DNA of 64,000 nucleotides, taken from the NCBI GenBank assembly GCA_022606135.1, contig JABYQN010000003.1, forward strand, positions 3,224,001 through 3,288,000, written 5' to 3'. Both the position numbers and the translations under genes were made by a program. This document shows positions 11,853-23,548 of this stretch, in pieces; position 1 is the first letter of the stretch, and the number at the start of each line of letters is the position of its first letter. Source of the DNA: Fomes fomentarius (taxonomy: Eukaryota; Basidiomycota; Agaricomycetes; Polyporales; Polyporaceae). The notes beneath the pieces were generated by a model. It was given only the letters and a program-made list of their open reading frames with translations. It was not told where the DNA came from and did not search any database.

Positions 11853-13061
11853 TCAAGCGTAACGTCTCATACTTGGCTTCATCGGGAGCGACCTCATGGC
11901 CTCCACTGCACTCTCAGGCGCATTAGGACCAATGAACGCTTCCAAGTTGGACTTGCTGATTGTAGCCATCCTCTCTGCCCTCTTCAACATTTTCATCTCC
12001 CATGCAGCAACGGCGGCCTCCCTCTCCTCGACTGTTTTCCCCTCGATAATGGCCTCAGAAAGCGTGTGGCCAAGTTCGAAAGCATCGAGCATGGCGAGGT
12101 TCGCGCCCGCGCCGGCGAACGGGGCCATGAAGTGAGCAGCGTCTCCGATAATCGTGACACCAGGGACATGGTCCCACTGCTGCCCGATGGGGAGGTAGTA
12201 CAGGGCGCGGTGATAGATCATCCCGTCGTCGATGTTCTCAATGAACTTGCGGATCCACGGCGCCCAGTCCTCGAACATCCCGAGCAACACCTTCCGGACC
12301 TCCGCCGGATCGCTCGGCGTCTTCCACTCGGAGGAACTAGCGTGGAAGACATACGCACGGATACGCCCGTCCCCGTTGAGCTGCGTCCCGAAGAACTTGC
12401 TGTCCTGCTGAGTGTATGCGCTCCCTTGACCGACGTTGCTCACGACGTCCTTCATGTCGGATCGAGCGGCAACCTCTGGGGAGATCGAGATCTCCGTGCC
12501 TGTGAAGCCGGTGTAGAGAGGTGTAGCAGAAGACACGAGGGGGCGAATACGCGAGAATGCGCCATCAGCGCCCACGAGGATGTCGCTGACGACCACGGAA
12601 CCGTTGGTGAAGGTCAGCTCGTAACCCCCGCCACCGAGCGGGCGAACGGAGGAGAGAGCGTAACCCCACTTGACAGAATCTGCAGGGACGGCGTCGAGAA
12701 GTATCTTCCGTAGCATAGTACGGTCGATCTCGGGGCGGCTGTCGAGAGGGTTTTGGTCCTTCTCCGGCTTCGAGCGTAGCAGGAGGTTCCCGGCCTTGTC
12801 GCACATCCTGAGCTCTTCGCCTTCGGGACGAGCGTACTTCATGAACGCGTCGTTGATACCGTTCTCGCGGAGTGCGCGCTGGCCGCTGAACCATCCAAGG
12901 TCCAGCATTCCACCGAGATGACCGTGTGAGTCAGGAGAAGACTCGCGCTCGTACAGCGTGGAAGGGATGCCGTGGCGGTGGAGAGTGAGGTGGAGGACGA
13001 GGCCAGCCGGCCCTCCACCCACGATGGTAATGCCTGGTTCGTTCGTGCAAGGGGATGTCAT
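11853..13061 (-). CDS. FAD-dependent monooxygenase 2 (PF01494 type)
   Basis: A single-exon 402-residue frame, colinear with monooxygenase 1 over its whole length. Shared elements include ITIVGGGPAGL near the N-terminus, GQRALRENG, the PEIDR motif, ILVGADGAFSRIR and IIGDAAHFMAPFAGAGAN. The likely activity is the same: FAD- and NAD(P)H-dependent hydroxylation of an unidentified substrate. The two genes point at each other with 653 bp between stops, so the copy is inverted. Intronlessness in both copies suggests that an already intronless gene was duplicated. A TATAAG-like word on the minus strand near 13171-13180 could be its TATA element. No disabling change is seen. Confidence 0.9.
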   Translation of the reverse strand: MTSPCTNEPGITIVGGGPAGLVLHLTLHRHGIPSTLYERESSPDSHGHLGGMLDLGWFSGQRALRENGINDAFMKYARPEGEELRMCDKAGNLLLRSKPEKDQNPLDSRPEIDRTMLRKILLDAVPADSVKWGYALSSVRPLGGGGYELTFTNGSVVVSDILVGADGAFSRIRPLVSSATPLYTGFTGTEISISPEVAARSDMKDVVSNVGQGSAYTQQDSKFFGTQLNGDGRIRAYVFHASSSEWKTPSDPAEVRKVLLGMFEDWAPWIRKFIENIDDGMIYHRALYYLPIGQQWDHVPGVTIIGDAAHFMAPFAGAGANLAMLDAFELGHTLSEAIIEGKTVEEREAAVAAWEMKMLKRAERMATISKSNLEAFIGPNAPESAVEAMRSLPMKPSMRRYA

Positions 13062-13767
13062 CTGAATTTATCATAGTAAGTAGGGCATATGATGTCTGCA
13101 GGTTTGGGCGGACGCACCTCGGTTTCCGGTAGGTGAAATGAGCTGGCGGATGTGAGGCATGCGTTCCCCATTCTTATAGCGCATCAGACGTCCTCAGCTA
13201 GGCATTCCGCCGACGCTTGCCTGTCAGCAGAGTCGTCAGTTCACCAATAGCCATGCGTAATCGGATTTCACAATCTGAGAATACAGTATGTTGCAGCTTT
13301 ATAAACAAATTCACAGAGACACAACAAGCTGATCCAATCCATCCGTAGACCTCGGGGTCAACAGTGGCTTGGATGACGGCGAGAAGCATATTCGTGAGAT
13401 GAGCGTCATGTGAAGCGGCGGCTTGGTTCCCCCTAAAGAAAGTGCAACGTAAAGACACCGGCATGCTGCTCAATGTGGTCTTTTCGCCGGACAACGAATA
13501 TTATGTGGTGCTTAGAAATCCTGCCATCGCGAACGCTGCGAGGGGGACAACTGGCCAGCTGACCGATGTTCTCAGTTTTGGAATGCTTGATTCCTCCAAT
13601 TGACGAGTCACCTTCAGTTTTCAGTAATCTACTGCCGGGGCGAAGATGCTTGAGACGATAAGTATATCGTTCCAGTGCGAGCAATAGGCGCCCCGTGCGC
13701 ACGCATACTTTCTATTTCATCCATCTTCTTCAGGAGTACCAACCGCGTACAATCGATACCTGACGAC
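13062..13767. other. intergenic, no gene seen
   Basis: Holds the monooxygenase 2 promoter on the left and the P450 3' flank on the right. Small frames inside have no recognisable content. Confidence 0.35.
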
Positions 13768-16241
13768 TTAAGTGGACAACCACACACGGAGGGGAATGGC
13801 GGGACCCTGCTCCTCCTGCCCTTTGATGAACGGTATCATCACCCCTCCTCCGGGGGTCCGTATGATGTGCGGGTTATCCTCTGGCATTGCGAATTCGAAG
13901 TTCCCCAGCAGTTCTGCGGCGACGGCTTGCATCTGGTACATCCTAGAAGTAAAGGTAAACCATTCATTACAGACTCAGGGCCAGAACATTCACTCACGCA
14001 AACCGCCATCTGAAAAGCCGCGTTAGTGATCACACATGTAATGAGAATGACAATAATGACATACCCAATGCAGGCACGCACTCCGGCAGCTTAGTGAAGT
14101 GTTTCTCAGTACCTGACGCTCGATCGCTGACAATAGCTATACATGGAACTCACAAAAAGACATTCTGCAGGTGACATTCAGTACTCAGCATATTATTGAG
14201 ATAAACGCAAGCTTACAAGTTGGCGTACACTCCAACCTTCACCTGTTTGTCCGCATCGAGCCGGAAAAATCGCTCAGGGTCCCATTTGTCCGCGTCTTCG
14301 CCCCAAACACTCTGCAGACTAGCATCACCGCAAGGACAAGCAGAGAGTATCATGGCGGTCAGTTCTCAAGGTGTGAAGCCCAACATTATCTCACCGATTG
14401 TAACCTGCTATAGAGATCGTGACCGCTTGGCCCGCGGCTATTGGGATCTCGTTCAGCACGTTACCGTCCTTGCCAATAACGGGCTCGGAGAGCGGGATGA
14501 TATCGTCCTTTGCAGCGATGCGCCAGAGGTGGTACGCGATCGGATGGAACCGAAGCGTCTCCTGTATGTCCACGCTCAGTGCTTCTTCTTTGTGGATCCC
14601 CATCGGGTAAGCGATTGGCGCACCTTGATAGCCGCTAACATGACTTTCATCCCATCCAAATCTTCGAGAGTGAAGTCCACGTCCCCGCGTGCGACAGTCT
14701 GAGCTCGCGCCGCACGAATCTCTGCGCGTACGCGTGCCTGGTACTCCGGGCGCTGAGCGAGTTCCCATAACAGCCAGCTTATGGCGCCGGACGTTGTCTC
14801 TTGTCCCGCAACCGTTAAATTGGCCATCTGCGCGATGACTTCGTCTTCACCGAGGCGCGTTTGCTCGTTCTCCGACGCGTTTGCCTTGACTGTGAAAAGA
14901 GCAGTCGTTAACAGGAGTTCGGAGTACAGAAGAGGTGACGCACTCAATACGCTCATAACGTCTGTCTTCTCCCGTGCAGCGAGCCCCTCTTTTGCGCTGG
15001 AGTTGTAGAGTGGCTTCCCAATCTTTGCGAACTCTTCTTTCATATGGCGGAAGCGGGCGTAGACACGTCCAGGGGTGTATTTGGTGAGTTTAAGAAGCCA
15101 TTGAGGGAAGAACTGCCACGTCGCGCGGTAGAATACATTTGTAGCATCGGGGAACAGCCGCGCGTCGACACTAAAACGACGAGTCGTCGATATCATGGTG
15201 AGAAGACTTAGATGGATCCGCCGACTCACTTGAGCGTTTTGTACTCCTCAGCCAATATGTTCTTGGCGTCGTCTATAGCCCCAAAGTTGTAATCGAATGC
15301 AGCTGATAGGAGATGAGTACCGCGACGCAAGGATGCGAGACGAGGGAGTTGTCGACCTACCCTCACCAATAGTGTCCAGGGCGGACCGAGCGAGCCAATC
15401 ATTCACCAGAATGATGCCACCGGGCTTATCGGCGACCATGTTCCGCCAATGGTCAATCACCTGCATCGTTTTAGTGAGTAACACTGCCAAAGAGACACAA
15501 ACCAAGGCGAGGAGGGAGAGCGGACGACACCTTTCTCGATGACCGTTGGAACAGTGGGACAAAGGCACGCAGCTGTGGGGTACTGAACGCTGGTGTCATG
15601 ACTTTGCGATGGCGTCGATGCATGGCTCCTTCATAGGGAATGAAACAGTTATATGTGATCGGGTCTCCGTTACAGGATAGCGAGGCTACACTGACCTTCA
15701 CTCCAGATGATCCCTGGTCCGAACGAGAGCCAGGACATGTGGATCATATCCAGCCGCTTGGGGTAGCTGTAACCGGACTTGTGAAGGATATGTTGCAATG
15801 CCTGTCGCCGAAACTCGTGTCAGCACCGAGCGCAAAATTGACATGTGGGACTTGGAGATACCTTCGGATCGACGGTCATGATTTGGTCAACCTTCAATAG
15901 CGGAGGATGCTCAGGGGCATGAGAAACGGATGGTCATGTAGTCACGTACACTGAAGTAACTGCGGGTACGCCAGGTAGCTCCGTACTCGCGCATCCACTG
16001 GAAGTCTAGTTCTCCGGTCTCAGGCGAATGGAAGAGCTGGAACTCGTTGCCTATGTTGGCACGCAGTGACGGTCAGGTACGAGGATATGGAAAGAGTCAA
16101 GAACGCATAGAACATACCGAATAGCATAGAAGGAGAGGGTGGGCCGCGGAGGTTAGAAAGGTTCTTGCGACGGGAAAGCCGAAGAACTATGAGGAGGAAG
16201 GCAAAGGCTCCGCCGAAGAGGAGAAGAGATTGAGGAGGCAT
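13768..16241 (-). CDS. cytochrome P450 monooxygenase, multi-exon
   Basis: The protein starts at 16241 with a membrane anchor (SLLLFGGAFAFLLIVL) and an RGPPSPS hinge, then GNEFQLF. Later exons give the I-helix AGQETTSG oxygen-binding motif (about 14820-14790), the K-helix ETLRFHP (ExxR) near 14550, and DKWDPERFF near 14290. The heme loop is split over tiny exons: 14164-14154 (11 nt), 14089-14065 (25 nt, GVRACIG) and 14009-13998 (12 nt, WRF). The final exon begins AMYQMQAV and ends RVWLST. Joined in phase they give ANLMSFSAGVRACIGWRFAM, a proper Cys-ligand loop. It is an ER-anchored heme-thiolate monooxygenase of unknown substrate. The intron load is very high (about 13-14 exons). A paralogous relic lies at 7158-7625. 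Confidence 0.88.
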
Positions 16242-17103
16242 CGGTTGGTGAGACGTCGAGGCGGGCTTGGTTGAGCTCGACCGTACTTAGTAACCTAGAA
16301 TATATATCCCCTGCTGTTCTTCATGACGTGAGCGGGTTATCTCATCGAGCGTTCAGCATGAGGTCTTGTGAACGATGACTGCTGAACGAGACGTGGCTTG
16401 TTGTGTGAATAAGTGGGGTTCTGAGGTGGAGAGTACGTAAACCTGCTAGTGACAAAACCAATGATAAGACACCCACTAATATGTAGCGTCGTGCCGAAGG
16501 CTGCTCACAACAGAAGACCCTTTGTCACGGAGTACGTGAAGCAGATTTTAGTGCCCGGAGCACAGACCTCTCTGCGTGGTTGTAGTAGTAATGCCGGTAC
16601 ATCACTATATTCAGGGCGACCATACTTCGAAACCGGTCTCAGGCGGCGGCGGCGGCAATGGGTTTTTATGGGCCTCAGCCTGATAGGGATGTCTCATAAA
16701 TCATACAATGCACCGATACGGGCTCCGCCCATATTCGATCGAATACTGCTGGGAGAACGTCAGCGATACGATACGAAAGGCACCGAGAGTCTGAGTGGGT
16801 CATAGGTGTGCTCACCTATCGTATAGGACTGGAGACCGGCGTGGAGATGGCTCCAACCGCGCCTAAGCGACGTCAAGGAGGAGTTTTGTAGGCGATATCA
16901 CTGAGCCAAATTCCCCGTTCAAGGCGATGTCACGGCCGTATGGTCCGGAGAGTAGCCACCAGCCTCTTGCTATGAGTCTATTGTACATCATGATAGGCTT
17001 CCTTCAGATCAGACCTGTGACTCTGCGCGCGTGGAGAGGATGGAGAGCGATAGGAAAGATCAATCCTCTTGAACGCCGCGTAGGACGCACACTATAACAA
17101 ATT
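16242..17103. other. intergenic, no gene seen
   Basis: Holds the P450 promoter, including a TATATAT word near 16300 on the minus strand. No supported gene to about 17.1 kb. Confidence 0.35.
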
Positions 17104-17250
17104 CCGCTGCGTCGAAGTCGACGAACACCATGAAATCCTTCACATACAATGATCCCTGATAGAGTCCGATCCTTCTGCCGCACCGGCTGCCGGTCTCGCC
17201 CGAGTTACTCGGTACTTCAAGCGCGGGTATCTCTTGCAGCCAGCTACGCT
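17104..17250 (-). pseudogene. unrecognised coding relic A
   Basis: A minus-strand frame with plausible codon use reads GSLYVKDFMVFVDFDAAEF and ends in a stop near 17070-17104, following a possible splice acceptor. I do not recognise the family. It is too short to call a gene; it may be the end of a decayed protein. Confidence 0.2.
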
Positions 17251-17439
17251 AGCATCAATGCGAGTTCAAGGGCATCCTGGGGGAGGGAGCTCAAGGAGGT
17301 GATAGACACGCCTCGTCCTCTAATTGGGAGTACTGAATGATAGATCTATGCTCAGTAAATTGGGGTTCTGCAGGAGTCTTTGAGGAGGAAACATGCCTGC
17401 ACATACACCATGTCGCCCTTTCCACTGACAATCAAACGC

Positions 17440-17770
17440 GCTGTTTACGCATCTTGTACTGTTGAACCGCTCGAGTCTTGTCTGCAAAATCGAAGTCAAC
17501 GGCGAAGGGAAGCGTGAGATCGGCGCTCCGATAAAAAGGCGATGTTGGGGATGGTGGGAGAGAGTGGGAAGTGATGTGCGCCCGCGGTGAGACCGGTAAG
17601 GCTAGCGAAGGTAGTGGAGGGCCGCTTCTGGAGGAGATATCGTTACCTAGACCTACTAGACTGCAAGAGGGGAGTCATACTTATTACTGGAATCCCAATC
17701 GTCCGCTTCAACTTGGAGCTTCAGTATGCCAATATCTTTCGGCACGCCGCCAACGTGTAGCAAGCGCCTG
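17440..17770 (-). pseudogene. unrecognised coding relic B, frameshifted
   Basis: The minus strand contains three coding-like stretches in different frames: GGVPKDIGILKLQVEADDW, then TTFASLTGLTAGAHHF with PTIPNIAF, then SADLTLPFAVDFDF ending KMRKQRV and a stop near 17440. The last two would be continuous but for one extra T in a run of five near 17532. The first is separated from the second by stops. This looks like the decayed 3' end of a protein gene that I cannot name. No intact partner is seen in the window. Confidence 0.3.
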
Positions 17771-18478
17771 ACTAGAAGCTCAGCATCTCAAGGGCATCAG
17801 TGTAGAGACTCACGACCAGGCTAACCACTCAGTGCAGTCTGGATGGGCTCCGGCGACTCGAGTATAACTGCCAGATCGGCATCCACTGGCAGATGTATGA
17901 GTCCTCTCTGAGTACACAGTCGAGTCCTACTTCCGAGTCTCAGTCAGAACGTCGATCCGGAGTACTAGACTGGTCGGTTCAGCAATGGACTTGAAACTGG
18001 CTGCGGTCACGGTTTCAACTTGAGCTAAATCTAAGCGCCTGATATCCAATGGGCCACACGCGCCACGACGCGCTGCGTCACACATGAGTCACATCACTAA
18101 AAGACGTGACCTTACGCGTATCATAATCCAGATTCCGGTTCAACGTGACGTCGTCTGTATCATCCGCGCGTCCTGCGATGCACCAACGTATCTCTGTACT
18201 AGTCCTTGCGTTGGGTTGACACAGATACCTAACCAGTGCTGCACTCACTGACCCAACTTATAATAACGCTTCTCACAACGCCTGGTCGACTTGGAGAAGC
18301 TTCGATCCTTGGTCTATCAGGCTCTTCATGCAGCCAGCGCACTGGCATTTGCTGGTGATCCCTCTTTGACGACTCCTCCATCGTGCATTCATAAAGAAAG
18401 GTTAGTTCATTTTTCTTGACGGCTCCTGCGTTGTGCATTTGAAAGATGCTAGGGGCTCAGACTTTGACTTATGCAGTG
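17771..18478. other. intergenic, upstream of the FHA-kinase array
   Basis: No gene is supported. The last 60 nt form the leader of FHA kinase 1; an in-frame ATG at 18446 could add 11 residues to that protein. Confidence 0.35.
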
Positions 18479-20704
18479 ATGGCAGTCGAGGACTTTCCCA
18501 CACAATCCACAGAACAGTCAACCCAGTCGACTCAGTCCGGTTCACAGGATCGTCCGATCACAGACACCGAGATCTGGGGCTCGCTCATTCCGTTCAATCA
18601 CCATAACCCTCACGTCTCTCGAATTGACTTCGAGAGGGGCAACAAAATCTACAAGATAGGTAGGAGTCGCCGGGCTGGAGTTAACGATCTCCCTTTTCCA
18701 TATGCTGGCAAGATGAGTGAGTGGAAGACTGAGAACCGGCATCAGACTCAAGTTCGTTTACGTGTACACAGGTCAGAGACACTGCATCATCGAATGGGAT
18801 GGCGAAGAGACGTCCACGTCCGCAGTCATAGTAAAGGATCTGGACTCTTCGAATGGCACTTATGTGGGTAATCATTAGTTGTGATAGTTCAACATCGCCC
18901 TAATTGTATCCTCAGGTTAATGGCAAACGGCTCGGAAAGGGAGAGTGCGGGGTGCTCAAAGACTGGAATGTTGTTTCTTTTGGCACTTCTTGTGACAAAT
19001 CCGCAGAGCGACCCCGCGACGACTATCGTGAGTCGCCCCATACTATGTGTGGTCTTAGCGGCGCTAACGAATATAGCCCTACAGGCTTCTTCTTCCGACA
19101 CATGGCGAGCAACCAGCGCCCGAGGGATGGCTTGTACAAGTTCTACGATGTGCACCATGTCCTTGGCAAAGGCGGATATGCGACCGTCGTAAAAGCACTC
19201 CACAAAGCGGAAGCAAAGTGGTATGCAGTGAAGATGTTCTCGGGAGACCGCCTCCGCGAGCTCTTGAGCAGCGCCAGTATCCATGGGACAGACGAGCGCA
19301 TGAGTCGAACTGCGGACCACCTCAAGAGGGAAGTCTATGTCCTGCAGCGTATGAAGCATGACTATATCTGCCAGCTGAAGGAAGCGTTTTTCGAGGAGTA
19401 TAGCGTCAGTAAGTACTGCGTCATACTAGAATGCGATGATGACTACTAACTCCTCGTCTCTAAGGTATCGTGCTAGAGTTAGTTCCTGGAGGGGACCTCA
19501 TGTCGTATATGCTCAAGAAGGGCGTTCTTCGTAAGTCATCATCAGTCACTGTCTCCTTAGTGCCGCTCTGAAGTTGGCTTTGATAGTCGAACCAGAGGCA
19601 CAGTACTTCACATATCAGATATGCGACGCACTCGCGGTACGCCACGTTCCAGTCGAGTACTTTCCCGTTCTAACCGGCCACTCCCGCAGTATGTCCACAA
19701 AAAGGGAATCGTACACCGCGATTTGAAACCTGAGAATGTACTCTTAACCGACGACCACCCGCCCATCGTCAAAGTAGCAGACTTTGGCTTTGCTAAGGTT
19801 ATTGATTCGCTCTCCATGATGCAGGTATGACGCCATGCGTATTTTAGCGTAGTTTGCTCCTCTAAATGCTACCTGCACATTCGTAGACCAGATGCGGAAC
19901 ACCAGCGTTTGTCGCGCCCGAGGTGATGGACCCGACTGAGCAAGGTTACGACAAGGTCGTGGACAGCTGGAGTCTCGGCGTCATGGTCTTCATGTTGTAT
20001 GTTCGTCGCTTGCTCTTCTCTATGCTGCGCTAAGAGCATGACGCGTGCAGGCTCTCGCGCCAGACCCCATTCAGCGACGAGACCAGAGGTGAACCAAACT
20101 GGAACCTTTTACGGGATTATAACATCAGCGACACCGGTCAGTCTCGCCTTACCTGATCCTCCCCCTTCATAGACTTTGTTCTGACGCACGTGCAGGGATC
20201 GACTTCATCGGCCGTCTACTAGAATATAAGCCAGACGCACGGATGACGCCCGCGCAAGCGCTGAAACATGAATGGCTCGCGGGACAAGCCTCGAAGCAGA
20301 GAACGCGCAAGATCGAACGCGAGCTCTCCCTCGCTCGCAGGGTGATGGAGAGCCATCCGACTCCAGCATCTGCACATACTTCTCACACTTCTGCCACTCC
20401 TACCGCTACTTCCACCTCTGCAACTCCCACCATGACGGCTCGAACTCCCATCCCCTCTGCTGTAAACGGGAGGAAGCGCAAGGCTGGAAACATGCTCTCG
20501 CTAGGACGGTCGTTATCGAGCATGTCTGTCGAGGACAAAAACGGAGACGATGGTGCGGAGCAACGCGGTGTGAAGCGTGTACGGATTGCGACTAGTGCAG
20601 CTCAGGTAGTCGACAAGGCGCATTATTCTTACAATGCATGGACGCCGATCAGCTTGGACGCAGATGAGATTCCGGGGTTGGGGACGTGGCAGATCATTTC
20701 TTGA
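18479..20704 (+). CDS. FHA-domain Ser/Thr kinase 1 (Chk2/Rad53/Cds1-like)
   Basis: A multi-exon gene. The N-terminus holds an SQ/TQ cluster (TQ, TQ, TQ and SQ within about 25 residues), the usual target of ATM/ATR-type kinases. The FHA domain follows with IGRSR, SQRHC and DSSNGTYV, so the phosphothreonine-contact Arg, Ser, His and Asn-Gly are all present. The kinase has GKGGYATV (P-loop), YAVK (ATP Lys), [14 protein letters not shown] and VDSWSLGV. The tail is Ser/Thr-rich with a KRKAGN basic motif (probable nuclear signal) and ends with DEIPGLGTW. Chk2-family kinases relay DNA-damage signals in the nucleus. Start choice: ATG at 18479 matches the starts of its paralogues; ATG at 18446 is in frame. 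First of four tandem copies. Confidence 0.9.
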
Positions 20705-21427
20705 TTTGTCCTCGATGGTCTACGTTTATACATGTATGCGGACGCTTCTTGTATATCACTTTGCTTGTCGCTGTCAATCTTGTTGTACTCTATCAGCTGT
20801 CCATAGTCCCTTGCTTCGTCAGTTGTACTTGTGCTCTGCTGGATCTAGTACTAGAAGTCTTCATACTGTACATACTTACATGATATACGTGTCGAACTCA
20901 TCATGACTCGCTGAATATTGGACCTGGTATCCTACTATTCCCTCATCTAGTTGGTACCATGTCGACGGAACAGATGTCGTGACTTTGCTGCAGCTCCGCC
21001 GAACGCCACCGGCGCCGCCATACGCGTCGGGAATGTCAAGTCGGACGCGCCTTACCGTTGACGCGCGCTGCGGAGCTTCGTCTCACGTCGACTCGACTCC
21101 CAACCACTACCACCCACTTGTTGTGGGTCCTCGGATGTCCCACATAATCTGTGCCCTTCAACAGTTTTGACTCCTAGTCCGCTTACGCTCGCTGTCTACC
21201 TTGCTTTGCTTTGCTTTCATACGTTCTTGGTTTAATTTGTGTACAACTCCCCGCGTCACCTACGTAGTATTAGGGCTTGGCGTTCCCCGTGCCGGCGGGA
21301 CCAACTTGTATCATTGGGATCCAATTGAGGTATATGTCTTCCTCAATGCCTCAGACGCGTCGCGCTGATAACCTTTCGATGCTTGCACAGAAACTTCACC
21401 TTCACGACCGACTCTGTCAACGCCGAC
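20705..21427. other. spacer between FHA kinases 1 and 2
   Basis: Contains the 3' flank of copy 1 and the promoter of copy 2. No further gene is seen. Confidence 0.4.
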
Positions 21428-23548
21428 ATGACCGTCCCTGCTCAAGCAGACGTCTCAATTGTGGCGTCTGAGCAGTCCGAGACGCAGCCGACGCAAGAAC
21501 GCTCTCAACAACAACTCTGTATCTTGGACGAAAGAATCTGGGGCTCGCTTATTCCGTCTAATTCCGACAACCCGAACGTGTATCGTATGGATTTTGTAAA
21601 GCCCCAGACGAAGTATACCCTCGGTCGCGGGAGTCGCAAGGCGGATTGCGACTATACGCTTCCGAAGCTTCTTGAAATGAGTGGGTACCGTCTCCATTCG
21701 GTGGTAGTATGGATGGCTACTAACGGGTGAATTGTAGGCAGGGTGCACTGTACCATAGAGTGGAATGGGGACGACTCGCTTTCGGGGTCTGAGGTGATCT
21801 TGACGGACCTGAACACGACATGTGGGACATGGGTGAGGGCCGTCACCGTTGATGCCAGCATGTATGCATTTTGACATCTTAGACAGGTGTGCGACGATCG
21901 TGTGGGACGTAGGACGAGCAAGCTTCTCAGGGACTACGACGTCGTCGCCTTTGGAAAGTACAGTGGGGATCTGGGCGGTCAGACCAAGGAGAACAACAGT
22001 ATGTTTCTGCTCTCACGGGGTTCTGACTCTCTGTCCTCATTCGGTCGTAGGCTTCATCTTGCGGATCTGGCATTTGGACCGGAATAGACGTGCACTGTCT
22101 TGTCGACTGCGCGAGTTCTACGACATATCAGAGGAGCTCGGGCGCGGGTCGTACGCCGCCGTCTTCAAGGCGTTCAACAAGGCCGAGAGGAAGTGGTACG
22201 CAGTCAAGTTGCTTCCGGCAAGCACTAGCAAGCCTCTTGGCGGCGATGGTTCGAAGGTCGAGGCTCTTCGGGGGAAGACCGAGAACAAACGGCGCCATAT
22301 TGAGCACGAGATCGAGATCCTGAAGAACCTGCGACACCCCCACATCGTGCAGTTCAAGGAGCACTTCGTCGAGGAGGGTGGTATCAGTGAGTTCAATGCA
22401 TACGTCTGCATCTTGTCATGGTTGACTTTCGCTGCTCATACGTGATAGGTGTCGTGCTCGAGCTTGTAATTGGTGGAGACCTATGGTCTTACCTCAGCGA
22501 GCGTCCGGATCCTCTATGTAAGCGAAGCCGTAAACCCCAAGAGATTCACGAGACGCTGATGGATGGTTAGTCGAACATGAAGCTCAGCAAGTGACGTACC
22601 AGATATGCGACGCTCTTGCTGTAAGCAAGTCGTCCTATCTAAGCACGCTTCTCTCTCAATCTCATATGTTTACAGTACATGCACAACCGGCGAGTGGTAC
22701 ATCGCGACCTCAAGCCTCAGAACGTGCTCGTAGCAAGCAAGTTTCCACTCCATGTCAAAGTGGCAGACTTTGGTATGGCCAAAGTGCTCGACTCCCTCTC
22801 TATTCTTCAGGTACTCGTCTTTATGGAGTCCTGTGTCGGAGTGTACTCACTCGCTACAGACTCGATGCGGCACACCCTTGTTTGCGGCACCTGAGATACT
22901 TACAAATAAGGGAGATGGGTATACCAAAGCCGTCGACAGCTGGAGCCTGGGAGTGATGGTGTTCATTATGTGAGTAGATGAGTCGGCCTCTCATAGTGCT
23001 GACGTTCACTCACTTCGGGATATCCCAGGATGACAGAAGAGGACCCCTTCTGCGACGCCTCCCATCGCGAGGTGGATTGGGAAAAATTGCACACTCGCGG
23101 CTTGAGCGGCAAATGTGTGTCTACGTCTCTTCTCTCACATCACATGCCATTGAATACGACTTCCCTTTTCACAGGCCAGTCGTTCCTGAACGACCTGCTC
23201 GAATACGACCCTCGACACCGCATGACGACTGATCGCGCATGCAAGCATCCCTGGTTGTCAGAGGAGAGAGCTCGGACCCCTGATCATGGGCGATGTATGT
23301 CCCGGCAGCTCATACCTCCGCCAAAGTCCTCGGCCATCAGCTCTGCCACCGTGACAGTGGGGGATCGCGCCCCTCTTGAGACGCTTTTCTGCGGGAAGAA
23401 AAGGAAGCGGGGAAACGGGGATATCAGCGGCGCGTTCTCCGTCCTTTCCATGAACGAAGAGCAGCGCAATGCTGCGAAGCGGCCTAGGAAAGAGCGGTCT
23501 GACGAGATTCCTGGTCTTGGTCAATGGAGCGACTGTGGTGGCAGTTAG
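21428..23548 (+). CDS. FHA-domain Ser/Thr kinase 2 (Chk2-like)
   Basis: Same architecture as copy 1. The N-terminal TQ/TQ/SQ cluster lies in residues 15-30. The FHA domain reads LGRGSRK and then SRVHC, but the expected Asn-Gly turn is NTTCGTW, so the Asn is Cys. The kinase shows [23 protein letters not shown] and an AAPE variant of the APE motif, followed by DSWSLGVMV. The C-terminal tail carries KKRKRGN and ends with DEIPGLGQW close to the stop, closely matching the copy 1 ending. It is likely an active nuclear kinase. Loss of the Asn may weaken phosphopeptide binding (inference). Introns are short and their positions agree with copy 1, including one inside the FHA Ser codon. Confidence 0.88.

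Noticed and set aside
9988..16241. Secondary-metabolite gene cluster
   Set aside because: Only tailoring-type oxidases are present; no backbone enzyme, transporter or regulator is seen, so it is not annotated as a cluster.
17600..17720. A 20-nt intron that would join relic fragments in phase
   Set aside because: Too short for a spliceosomal intron; decay by frameshift is simpler.
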